From positions 1 to 6,649 of the forward strand of contig JASLMQ010000756.1 of assembly GCA_030746455.1 (NCBI GenBank): a stretch of 6,649 bases of DNA. The letters are read 5' to 3'. Under the pieces are notes generated by a model. The model worked only from the letters and a program-made list of their open reading frames with translations. It was not told the DNA's origin and did no database searches. Shown piece after piece: positions 1-6,381 of the stretch. Source of the DNA: Candidatus Latescibacterota bacterium. Lineage in GTDB: Bacteria > Latescibacterota > UBA2968 > GCA-2709665. Position numbers and translations under genes: made by a program. The stretch's first letter is position 1. Each line of letters begins with the position of its first letter.

Positions 1-1529
1 TCGAGCTCGCCTCCCCGAAGCGAGCGTTCCAACTCACGCCGTACATCCTACCGGGAACCGCGATGGACCGCACCGCTACCGATCCCGGCGAGGCACAGAC
101 CTTCGAGACAGGGCTCGATCTGCGGTACGGCATCACACCGAATCTGACCCTGGACCTGTCCTATAACACGGACTTCGCACAGGTGGAGGGCGACCAGGAA
201 CAGGTCAACCTGACTCAGTTCCAGCCTTACTTCCCGGAGAAGCGTCCGTTCTTCCTCGAGTCGGCAAGCCTGTTCGATTTCGGGGAGGCCGCGGAAAGGC
301 GCGGGGGCGACGACGAGCCCCCGAACCTGCTCTTCTTCAGCCGGAGGATCGGCCTGGCGGGCAGGAGCCGCGTGCCGATCCTGCTCGGGTCCAAGCTGGT
401 GGGCAGGTCCGGCAGAACGGCCGTCGGGTTCCTCAACGCACTCACCGATTCGGAGCGTCTGCCGGAGAGTGGTGACCTCATACCACGGAGCAACTTCACG
501 GTAGCCCGAGTCAAGAGGGACATCCTGGGTCGCTCGAACATCGGCTTCATCGCAGTCAACAAGCAGACCGATGGTCCCTCGTCCGGCTGGGGTATCTACA
601 ACAGGGCTGCCGGCGTCGACATCAGCCTGTCTCCTTCCGCGGAGTGGAACCTGCAGGGGTTCCTGGCACGCACGTGGGACTCGAGCATAGATCGTGCCGG
701 CGACGGCCGTTTCGTGCAGCTCCGCTACACCGGCAGTACGGTATCCGGCAAGCTTACGTACCTGGACGCCCAGGAAACCTTCGAGCCCGCCGTCGGCTTC
801 GTGAACCGGTGGAAGGGGATGAAGGGGTTCCGGCGCTACGCGGGAAGGCTGCGCTTCCGACCGAGGCCCGGCGTCCTCGACATACGCTACTTCTCGATCA
901 CGCCTTCGTTCGAGGTGATCACCGACCGGGGAGGGCACGTCGTATACTGGGAGGGCGGGGCCTCGTGGTGGACCATGTTCAGTTCGGGAGACTGGTTCCG
1001 CATCGTCGACGTCGAGCGGCGGCACGTGGTCCTCGACACGCCATACAAGCCGTCGCGCCGAACTGATGCCGTGATCCCTCCGGGCTCGTACACCTCCACG
1101 ACCGTCAGCACCGGACCGTCTTCCAGCAGACGCAGGAAGCTTCGGGTCCGAGCCGAGCTCGAGGCCGGCACCTACTACACCGGCAATCGCTACGGCCTGT
1201 CCTTCGAGACCATGTTCCGGCCGACGGGCCGGTTCTCACTCGAAACCGAGTTCGAGACCAACTGGCTCAGGCTTCCCCAGAGGGACTTCGCCCTGCAGAC
1301 CCTGAGCAACCGGTTGATCTACTCCTTCAACCCCGACTTCTATGTCAAGCTCTTCTCCCAGTGGAACAATGACAAGGAGCTCGTCTCCGCTAACTTCCTC
1401 CTGAGCTATCAGTACAGGCCAGGCAGCCATCTCTACTTCGTCTACGACCACGCCTTTGGCACCGTCGACGGGCTCGAAGAGAGGAATCGGGCCGCGCTCC
1501 TCAAGCTGGCCTACACAATCGGGATCTAG
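1..1529 (+). CDS. DUF5916 family outer-membrane beta-barrel protein, 5'-truncated
   Basis: The frame is open from the window edge (first full codon at base 3) to TAG at 1527-1529, giving 508 visible residues, so an ATG at 63 is internal and not the start. DUF5916 hallmarks are clear. There is a sensor-like entry strand (FQLTPYILPG, residues 9-18), then the block FPEKRPFFLE (77-86), then LFFSRRIGL (110-118). After these come many alternating hydrophobic/polar beta-strands rich in aromatics, a late stretch YQYRPGSHLYFVYD, and a barrel-like end, LKLAYTIGI. In this family an N-terminal carbohydrate-binding family 9-like domain precedes the DUF5916 region; that part would lie upstream of the window. 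The family is usually read as an outer-membrane beta-barrel linked to polysaccharide use, but its exact reaction or cargo is not known. The family call is firm; location and role are inferred. Confidence 0.9.
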   Translation, partial: ELASPKRAFQLTPYILPGTAMDRTATDPGEAQTFETGLDLRYGITPNLTLDLSYNTDFAQVEGDQEQVNLTQFQPYFPEKRPFFLESASLFDFGEAAERRGGDDEPPNLLFFSRRIGLAGRSRVPILLGSKLVGRSGRTAVGFLNALTDSERLPESGDLIPRSNFTVARVKRDILGRSNIGFIAVNKQTDGPSSGWGIYNRAAGVDISLSPSAEWNLQGFLARTWDSSIDRAGDGRFVQLRYTGSTVSGKLTYLDAQETFEPAVGFVNRWKGMKGFRRYAGRLRFRPRPGVLDIRYFSITPSFEVITDRGGHVVYWEGGASWWTMFSSGDWFRIVDVERRHVVLDTPYKPSRRTDAVIPPGSYTSTTVSTGPSSSRRRKLRVRAELEAGTYYTGNRYGLSFETMFRPTGRFSLETEFETNWLRLPQRDFALQTLSNRLIYSFNPDFYVKLFSQWNNDKELVSANFLLSYQYRPGSHLYFVYDHAFGTVDGLEERNRAALLKLAYTIGI

Positions 1530-1544
1530 CCGCTCGCGGCACAC

Positions 1545-1553
1545 AAAGGAAGG
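1545..1553 (+). promoter_or_regulatory. Shine-Dalgarno that sets the GTG start of the tandem Rid gene
   Basis: The purine run AAAGGAAGG ends 7 bases before GTG at 1561. It decides the start. The same frame is open back to an ATG at 1456, but that would overlap the DUF5916 gene by about 74 bases and add 35 residues with no Rid similarity. Confidence 0.7.
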
Positions 1554-1560
1554 CACCGTT

Positions 1561-2340
1561 GTGGAGCCTCGCGAAAGAATCAATGCCCTTGCCGCCAATG
1601 TCCCTGCTGAGGGCGTGATTCCCGGGCGTCTGCTTTTCACATCGGGGATGACGGGCCGAGGCCCCGATGGACCCGTGGTTCCGGGCGGGATGGCTGCGCA
1701 GGCCCGTCGCGCCTGCGAGCGCCTGGAGGCCATCCTCAGCCACGCCGAAGCCACATTCGAACAGACCGTCTCCCTTCGCGCGTTCACCACCGACCCGGAT
1801 GCCTACGCAAGAAACGGTCTCCCCGTCCTGGCAGAGGAGCTCGGAGGCCACCGCCCGCCGAGCGCCGAGCTGGTGATCCCGTGTCTCTTCGACCCGGCCA
1901 TGTGCATCGAGGTAGAGCTCATCGTCGACCTTGGCGAGACCGACCCTGACCGGCCGCTCCTCGAGAGAATCGACGTCGAGGACCACGGTATCGACTACGC
2001 CCAGGGGGTCATCGTCAACGGCGGGCGCCTGGTCTACGCGGCAGGACAGGTGGCTAACGACCCCGACGGCTCCACCGTGGGCATCGGCGACATGGCCTGC
2101 CAGGCGCAGAAGGCCTACGAGAACGTGGGCCACGTGCTTGACGCGGCAGGCGCCTGCCCATCCGATGTCGTCAGGGAAGCAATGTGGGTGCGGGACATGG
2201 AGGCGTGGAACGAAATCGGCGCCCCCGTTCGAGCCGCCTTCTACGAAGGCCTCTTCCCAGCCGCCACCCTTCTTGGCATCCAGCAGCTCTCCGACGCCGA
2301 CAAGCTGGTCGAGATCGAGATCATCGCGGCAGTGGAGTGA
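1561..2340 (+). CDS. Tandem two-domain Rid (YjgF/YER057c/UK114) family protein
   Basis: 259 residues from a GTG start with a well-placed ribosome site, 31 bases after the DUF5916 gene. Two Rid folds lie head to tail. Domain 1 is about residues 1-125 (LLFTSGM at 24-30, MAAQARRACERLEAIL at 44-59, IEVELIVDL at 116-124). Domain 2 is about 138-259 (RLVYAAGQ at 156-163, MACQAQKAYENV at 178-189, PAATLLGI at 233-240, VEIEIIAAV at 250-258). A typical Rid protein is about 130 residues and forms a trimer; a fused pair would have to assemble differently. E. coli RidA uses Arg105 to bind the carboxylate of 2-aminoacrylate-type imines. The matching sites here are about Ser101/Ala102 and Ala235/Thr236, so classical 2-imino acid deaminase activity is not expected. 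The substrate is unknown. No signal peptide is seen, so it is probably cytosolic. Confidence 0.88.
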   Translation: MEPRERINALAANVPAEGVIPGRLLFTSGMTGRGPDGPVVPGGMAAQARRACERLEAILSHAEATFEQTVSLRAFTTDPDAYARNGLPVLAEELGGHRPPSAELVIPCLFDPAMCIEVELIVDLGETDPDRPLLERIDVEDHGIDYAQGVIVNGGRLVYAAGQVANDPDGSTVGIGDMACQAQKAYENVGHVLDAAGACPSDVVREAMWVRDMEAWNEIGAPVRAAFYEGLFPAATLLGIQQLSDADKLVEIEIIAAVE

Positions 2341-2349
2341 AACGAGCGT

Positions 2350-2377
2350 TCAGCGGTCAGACGACAGCAGTCAGCCC
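2350..2377 (+). repeat. Left arm of inverted heptad repeat (TCAGCNN x4)
   Basis: Four consecutive 7-base units start at 2350, 2357, 2364 and 2371. They fit TCAGCNN: units 1 and 4 exactly, units 2 (TCAGA) and 3 (ACAGC) with one mismatch in the core. The arm begins 10 bases after the stop codon of the tandem Rid gene and faces a reverse-complement arm at 2464-2491. Confidence 0.75.
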
Positions 2378-2463
2378 GGCATACTTCACTCAGCGAGAAA
2401 GGTAGAGATCCGCGAGCCATCTGCAGTACCATACAGCTCAGGTCATTGCTGCCTTTGCTGTAC

Positions 2464-2491
2464 GCTGACAGCTGAGGGCTGAAGGCTGATT
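2464..2491 (+). repeat. Right arm of inverted heptad repeat (GCTGANN x4)
   Basis: Four units start at 2464, 2471, 2478 and 2485, all with an exact GCTGA core followed by CA, GG, AG and TT. GCTGA is the reverse complement of TCAGC. Pairing 2350-2375 with 2464-2489 matches 20 of 26 positions by hand count and leaves an 88-base loop. The arms may form a long imperfect hairpin in RNA, acting as a transcription stop or 3'-end protector for the Rid gene. They may instead be a decayed mobile repeat; no target-site duplication was found. Confidence 0.8.
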
Positions 2492-2505
2492 TCACGTCTC
2501 ACGTC
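2492..2505 (+). repeat. Perfect direct heptad pair TCACGTC x2, in phase with the GCTGANN units
   Basis: TCACGTC occurs at 2492-2498 and again at 2499-2505. The 7-base register of the right arm continues without a break, so 2464-2505 is six heptads in a row with a change of unit after the fourth. Such a switch suggests slippage or stepwise growth of the array. A role as a tandem operator site is possible but unsupported. Confidence 0.6.
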
Positions 2506-2512
2506 GATCCTC

Positions 2513-2527
2513 CTCCATCTCATGGAG
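2513..2527 (+). promoter_or_regulatory. Small hairpin covering the upstream Shine-Dalgarno of the propeller gene
   Basis: CTCCAT (2513-2518), a 3-base loop, then ATGGAG (2522-2527) form a perfect 6-bp stem. The GGAG at 2524-2527 is the only good ribosome site for ATG 2534 (6-base spacing), and it lies inside the stem together with the alternative ATG at 2522. If transcribed, this could lower initiation here and favour the start at 2642, or act as a translational switch. The stem is short, so chance is possible. Confidence 0.4.
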
Positions 2528-2533
2528 TCGGCT

Positions 2534-4102
2534 ATGTCCCCATCAGCATTCCCTTCTCTCTGGTCCCGCTATCTCAACCCTATCCCGTGGCTGTTACTGG
2601 CACTCCTCCTATCCTGCCAACCTGCAAAGGAGTCGACCAATATGCTTCTCAAGGTGTCCATCCGCGTCGACCTGGGACGCGACCTGGGCCAGAACTTCGG
2701 ATCCCTCTTCGAGGCCGCCGATGCCGTCGGCAACGTGGTCGCCGGTGCCGGCTACCTGGGCGCCCACAACACCGATGTCCGCAGCGACCGGAGGATTCTC
2801 AACTTCTTCATAAAGCCCAAGACGCCCGTTGCGGAGCCTTCCGTGGAGCGTCTGCCGCGCGCCAACGATGACGCCGGCGTCTACCTCCATACCTTCACCG
2901 ACCGCGTGCTGGCCAGATCGCGTGGGGGTGCCAGAGACCGCAAGGTCCGGTACTGGGATGAAGCTCAGGGGAAGTGGGTCGTCGATGTCGCGACCCCGGG
3001 CCTGGCCATCCATCTCGGGAATCGCGTACTCGCTACCAGCCCTCGAGGCGTGGCTTTCGACGGTCGATCCGTCCTCGAGCTCGGGCCCGACCAGGGCTCC
3101 ATCGGGGAGACCTACTACGCCAACGGCGTCTTCGTCTACCGAGAGCATGATCGGAAGAGGTCGCCCTTCCTCAACCGCCTGGTGGCGTGTCCCTGGGATC
3201 CGATCGAAGATGGATCGATCGATCTCCAGCGTGCGGAAATACTAGAGCTGCGGACCGACACCGAGTTCGCGTACGGTTGCGGCCAGCTCGGCCGGAAGGT
3301 GCTCATCACCACCAATACGGGTGGGATCTACGAGTTCAGCGCGGAGGGCTGGCGCGTCCTGCTGGAGCCCGATTCGAACACCAGCTTCCAGATCTACTCG
3401 GCGATCAACTACTATGACAGGCTGCTCTTCGGACAGTATCCCACAGGTGAGCAGTGGGAGTACGACGGCAACGACCTCCGGCTCCTGAAAGGGTGGCCCC
3501 CCGTAATGAACGGCGTGTCGAAGCGGGCGCGTGAGGCGCAGACCGCCGCCATCTACGGCGGCGAGCTCTACGTGGGCGTCTGGCCATGGGCCGAGGTCTG
3601 GCGCTACGATCGCAACACCGCGGCCTGGACCTTCGTCCACCGCATGTTCACCCATCCGGAGCTCCACGAGGATCCCACCCACCCCTACGAAACCGAGATG
3701 CGCCAGCTCGACGGGGTCTGGAACGACTGGGGCCAACGTGTGACCAGCCTCGTACCCTATCGGGAGGCCCTCTACGTCGGCACCTCGTCGAAAGGCGGCT
3801 CGCCGTATGAGCCCAAGTTCCAGTTCCTGGCCGACGGGAGGTGGGAGGACTACGGGGCGATCTATCGATACACCGTGCCGGGGCATCTCTCCGTCTACAC
3901 GGAATGGTGCGACGGCCCCACCGCGTTTGACTTCGTCCTCACCGGCGATCGGATGACCGTGTCGCAGGACGGAAAGGAGATCGGGTCGGCCGATCTGCCA
4001 CCGGGCCTGGCGGAACAGATCGCGGCGGCCGACGTTGCCTGGGGATCCGGCGTCTACGGGGCGTTCCGGGGCGAGATCCTGGACCATTCTCTGTCGAACT
4101 AG
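2534..4102 (+). CDS. Probable beta-propeller protein, possible lipoprotein; function unknown
   Basis: 522 residues from ATG 2534. Residues 17-27 are hydrophobic (IPWLLLALLLS) and followed by Cys28, a plausible lipoprotein signal (LLSC), so the protein may be anchored outside the cytoplasm. The body is almost all beta and repeats a pattern of 'L/I-Y/F-hydrophobic-G ... W/Y-x-Y/F ... W', as in kelch-like propeller blades. Clear examples are residues 254-279 (VLITTNTGGIYEF), 293-312 (LLFGQYPTGEQWEY), 342-365 (LYVGVWPWAEVWRYD) and 410-448 (ALYVGTSSKGG ... GAIYRY). No catalytic motif is recognised. The C-terminal 60 residues look like a separate small beta segment. A competing start is ATG 2642, which has AAAGGAG 9 bases upstream and would remove the signal peptide, leaving 486 residues. 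G/C at third positions is 21 of 35 codons before 2642 and 30 of 35 after it, which favours the later start; the lipobox favours the earlier one. The gene lies between two Rid genes. Confidence 0.8.
   Translation: MSPSAFPSLWSRYLNPIPWLLLALLLSCQPAKESTNMLLKVSIRVDLGRDLGQNFGSLFEAADAVGNVVAGAGYLGAHNTDVRSDRRILNFFIKPKTPVAEPSVERLPRANDDAGVYLHTFTDRVLARSRGGARDRKVRYWDEAQGKWVVDVATPGLAIHLGNRVLATSPRGVAFDGRSVLELGPDQGSIGETYYANGVFVYREHDRKRSPFLNRLVACPWDPIEDGSIDLQRAEILELRTDTEFAYGCGQLGRKVLITTNTGGIYEFSAEGWRVLLEPDSNTSFQIYSAINYYDRLLFGQYPTGEQWEYDGNDLRLLKGWPPVMNGVSKRAREAQTAAIYGGELYVGVWPWAEVWRYDRNTAAWTFVHRMFTHPELHEDPTHPYETEMRQLDGVWNDWGQRVTSLVPYREALYVGTSSKGGSPYEPKFQFLADGRWEDYGAIYRYTVPGHLSVYTEWCDGPTAFDFVLTGDRMTVSQDGKEIGSADLPPGLAEQIAAADVAWGSGVYGAFRGEILDHSLSN
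2626..2632 (+). promoter_or_regulatory. Internal Shine-Dalgarno for alternative start at 2642
   Basis: AAAGGAG is followed after 9 bases by an in-frame ATG at 2642. It is a stronger ribosome site than the one for 2534 and is not in an obvious hairpin. Use of this start would produce a protein beginning MLLKVSIRVDLG with no export signal. Confidence 0.45.
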
Positions 4103-4160
4103 CCTCATCTTGCATTTCCCCTCGATCCTCCTTCTCTTCTCGCAACGAACGGAACACACA

Positions 4161-4556
4161 GTGGCCTATACAACGATCGAACCAGAACATGTCCGGCCGG
4201 TCGCGGCCTACAAGATGGCGACGCGCTACGAAAGCGGCCGTCTGCTCTTCCTCCCCGTGCAGTGGGCCTACGATGCCGATGGTCAGCTCGTCGGCGGGGG
4301 TGACATACGAATTCAGACACGTCAGGTGTACGAGAACCTCAGACTCGCGCTGAGAGATGCGGACGGCGATCTCGCCGACCTGGTCAAGATCACGACCTAT
4401 CTGACCTGCATGAACGATTTCCCGGCATCCAAGGAGGCCCGCGATCCCTTCATCCCGGGAGACGCCCCCGCTGCGACGCTCCTGGAGGTCCCTCGATTCC
4501 AGAATCCCGACGTTCTGATCCAGGTGGAAGCCGTCGCCGTGATCGACACGGTCTGA
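4161..4556 (+). CDS. Single-domain Rid (YjgF/YER057c/UK114) family protein
   Basis: 131 residues from GTG 4161, the usual length for the family. The start is set by length and by homology beginning a few residues in; the ribosome site is weak (ACGGAA, 6 bases upstream). An ATG at 4035 in the same frame would overlap the propeller gene and is rejected. Family features are GRLLFLPVQ (26-34, where most members have an 'SGQ' strand), LVGGGDI (43-49), QTRQVYENLRLAL (52-64), DLVKITTYLTCMNDF (73-87), PAATLLEV (103-110) and LIQVEAVAV (119-127). At the place of E. coli RidA Arg105 there is Ala105/Thr106, so the classical imine deaminase mechanism is unlikely. No signal peptide is seen, so it is probably cytosolic. 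It sits 58 bases after the propeller gene and 69 bases before the beta-helix gene, which suggests co-transcription. Ligand unknown. Confidence 0.88.
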   Translation: MAYTTIEPEHVRPVAAYKMATRYESGRLLFLPVQWAYDADGQLVGGGDIRIQTRQVYENLRLALRDADGDLADLVKITTYLTCMNDFPASKEARDPFIPGDAPAATLLEVPRFQNPDVLIQVEAVAVIDTV

Positions 4557-4610
4557 CCTTGAGCCTGCCGCGCCTCGTCGTGGCGTGCTTCTTGGCTTCC
4601 GACCGGATCT

Positions 4611-4615
4611 GGAGG
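4611..4615 (+). promoter_or_regulatory. Shine-Dalgarno of the beta-helix gene
   Basis: GGAGG lies 10 bases before ATG 4626; a second purine run (AGGAA) abuts the ATG. In the reading frame of this gene there is a TGA at 4560-4562 and no other start codon before 4626, so the start is well fixed unless there is a frameshift. Confidence 0.6.
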
Positions 4616-4625
4616 GAAGCAGGAA

Positions 4626-6359
4626 ATGCTCGACACTCACACGCGATACGTCTCGCTCAATGGCTCGGATCAGGGCACCGGGACCAAAGAGGCCCCCTTC
4701 CGAACGATCTCCACGGCCCTTGCCAACGCCAGGCCGGGGACCACCATCATCGTCGAGCCGGGCCTTCATCACGAGAGGGTCCAAATCCCGTCGTCCGGTA
4801 GCCCGGGAGATCCCATCGTCTTGGAGGGCGCTCGCGGGCCCGGGGGCGAGTGGCAGACCGTGATCGGCGGTGCTGTGCCACTGGAATGCGACTGGGAGAC
4901 GGCCCCCGAGATCGGCGAGGGCGTCTTCAAGACCACCGGGATGCCGTTCGAGCCCCACTTCCTGACCGTCGAGGGGAATCAGATCCCTCGGATCTGGCAT
5001 ACCCAGATGGACGACGGCACGGGGTTCGAGAAACTCGCCTATCCCCCGTCGCACAGGGTCCGCACGCAGTACACCGAAGCGATGGTGGACTACTGGGACA
5101 CCGTCGAGGCCATGTTCGGGCTCAAGGGCGACACGACTTACATCCGCTTCCGGAACGGCGACGACCCGAACGACAAGCAGCTCTGCGCGGGCCCCCAGGG
5201 AGGCGTCATCAACATCGAGAACCAGAGTCATATCGCGCTCAGGAACCTGCTTGTCCGGGGCGGCCAGAACTGCGTTTTGGTCTCGGGTGAAGGTGCCCGT
5301 CACAATGTCGTTGAAGACTGCCGCCTCGTAGGTGGTGACAAGCGGGTCTACATCACAGCCGGGGCCTCCCACAACCACATCCGGAACAACGAAATCACCG
5401 CCGACTTCTATGCCCAGCGCTATCAGACGGGTGCGTGGGGAGGCCCGAAGGGGGACGCGTCACCATACGAGCTTCGCGTGAAGGAGCACTTCTACCTGGA
5501 GTACAAGCACTTCTTCGGTCCCCACGCCACGTCCGACTACGGGGTGCGAGTCGAATTGGGGCACGACAACCACGTCTACGGCAACCACATCTACAGGGGC
5601 GGCCAGGGGGTTCAGGTCACCTCCTCCTCCGACAGCAGCGTCTACGACAATACGGTGCACAACTTCTCCAGCATCGGCCTGATCTGCACCATGAACCGCG
5701 TGAAGAACATCCGGTTCCACAACAACCTGGTCTACGACTGCAACATCAACCTGAGGATCCACCACGTCAACGAACCGAATCAGGACGACGATCGGAGCCT
5801 CTACGTCTATCGGAACCGGTTCTACCAGAACCCCGGTACCGGAACCCACATCTTTATGCACTACTGGGATGGCAATGACGCAGAAGACTACCGTCACGCG
5901 GGCGTTTTCATCTACCACAACAGCCTGTCGGGCGGGAACCGTGGGATCTCGATGAACGCCTTTGCGGGCAACTGCGGGGGGCTTCCCAAGGGGATCATCG
6001 TCAACAACATCCTCTCTGCCAAGGTTGGCTTCAACGCCAGCAGCAGCTTCTTCTCCCAGGAGGGGATGTACGCGCTGTTCGACTACAACTGGCTGGGAGC
6101 AGAAACCGGCCAGGCCACCGTCCAGGCGCCGTGGTACGGGCTTCACAACGTCTACGAACCTGGCAGAACCGTTTGGGATGTCGCGGAGATACCCGACTTC
6201 GTCCTGCCCGAGGGCAGCGCCGCCCTCAGCGCGGGCCTCGACCTCTCAAAGCCGTTCCCGGTGGATGGCAGGCAAGCCGGCCCCCTGGCGGGGATGGAAC
6301 CCGGCTACTTCACGGGATCCGCGCCCGATCTGGGGGCGGTTCAGTCAGGCTCAGACTAA
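4626..6359 (+). CDS. Right-handed parallel beta-helix protein with DUF1565-like N-terminus
   Basis: 577 residues. Residues 7-55 match the DUF1565-type opening: YVSLNGSDQGTGT, then APFRTISTAL, then PGTTIIVEPGLHHERV. From about residue 194 there are successive helix coils with asparagine and hydrophobic ladders, such as 194-211 (VINIENQSHIALRNLLV), 226-235, 241-257 (HNHIRNNEI), 303-323 (DNHVYGNHIY), 340-370 and 391-400. The C-terminus (GSAALSAGLDL at 530-540, APDLGAV at 566-572) is the ending common in secreted beta-helix proteins ('SPAIDAG ... PDIGA'). Such folds include pectate, alginate and chondroitin lyases, epimerases and glycosidases. No catalytic set could be assigned, so lyase versus hydrolase versus binding protein is open. 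Segment 85-190 is a non-helix insertion rich in Trp, Tyr and acidic residues. No signal peptide precedes residue 1, which is odd for this fold. A carbohydrate substrate is inferred from fold and neighbours. Confidence 0.85.
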   Translation: MLDTHTRYVSLNGSDQGTGTKEAPFRTISTALANARPGTTIIVEPGLHHERVQIPSSGSPGDPIVLEGARGPGGEWQTVIGGAVPLECDWETAPEIGEGVFKTTGMPFEPHFLTVEGNQIPRIWHTQMDDGTGFEKLAYPPSHRVRTQYTEAMVDYWDTVEAMFGLKGDTTYIRFRNGDDPNDKQLCAGPQGGVINIENQSHIALRNLLVRGGQNCVLVSGEGARHNVVEDCRLVGGDKRVYITAGASHNHIRNNEITADFYAQRYQTGAWGGPKGDASPYELRVKEHFYLEYKHFFGPHATSDYGVRVELGHDNHVYGNHIYRGGQGVQVTSSSDSSVYDNTVHNFSSIGLICTMNRVKNIRFHNNLVYDCNINLRIHHVNEPNQDDDRSLYVYRNRFYQNPGTGTHIFMHYWDGNDAEDYRHAGVFIYHNSLSGGNRGISMNAFAGNCGGLPKGIIVNNILSAKVGFNASSSFFSQEGMYALFDYNWLGAETGQATVQAPWYGLHNVYEPGRTVWDVAEIPDFVLPEGSAALSAGLDLSKPFPVDGRQAGPLAGMEPGYFTGSAPDLGAVQSGSD

Positions 6360-6362
6360 CGC

Positions 6363-6370
6363 AGGAAGGA
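6363..6370 (+). promoter_or_regulatory. Shine-Dalgarno of the 3'-truncated gene
   Basis: AGGAAGGA lies 11 bases before ATG 6382 and directly after the beta-helix stop codon (TAA 6357-6359). It supports translation of the downstream gene from a shared transcript. Confidence 0.55.
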
Positions 6371-6381
6371 CCTCTGGGACG

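Noticed and set aside
48..1025. Antisense open frame of 325 codons opposite the DUF5916 gene
   Set aside because: The sense frame has clear family motifs; the antisense product has none and is a composition shadow.
1529..1540. Short GC palindrome GCCGCTCGCGGC after the DUF5916 stop
   Set aside because: A 4-5 bp stem with no T-run behind it and a ribosome site 4 bases later; not a convincing terminator.
1456..1560. 35-residue N-terminal extension of the tandem Rid gene
   Set aside because: It overlaps the end of the DUF5916 gene, has no Rid similarity, and a good ribosome site points to GTG 1561.
2241..2495. Antisense 84-codon frame over the end of the Rid gene and the repeat spacer
   Set aside because: Half lies in the heptad repeats and half opposite a solid gene; no motif or ribosome site supports it.
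3197..3224. Five GATC sites within 28 bases
   Set aside because: It sits inside the propeller gene and is explained by codons for DPIEDGSID; two or more sites overlap a simple GATC run. No origin-like context such as DnaA boxes or A+T-rich DNA.
3939..5378. Long antisense open frame of 479 codons
   Set aside because: It runs across three real genes and their gaps, has low-complexity composition and matches the known effect of high third-position G/C on the opposite strand. No family signature seen.
5460..6146. Antisense open frame of 228 codons, valine-rich
   Set aside because: Its valine/aspartate runs are the reverse complement of the Asn/Tyr/His codons of the beta-helix coils, so it is a shadow of that gene.
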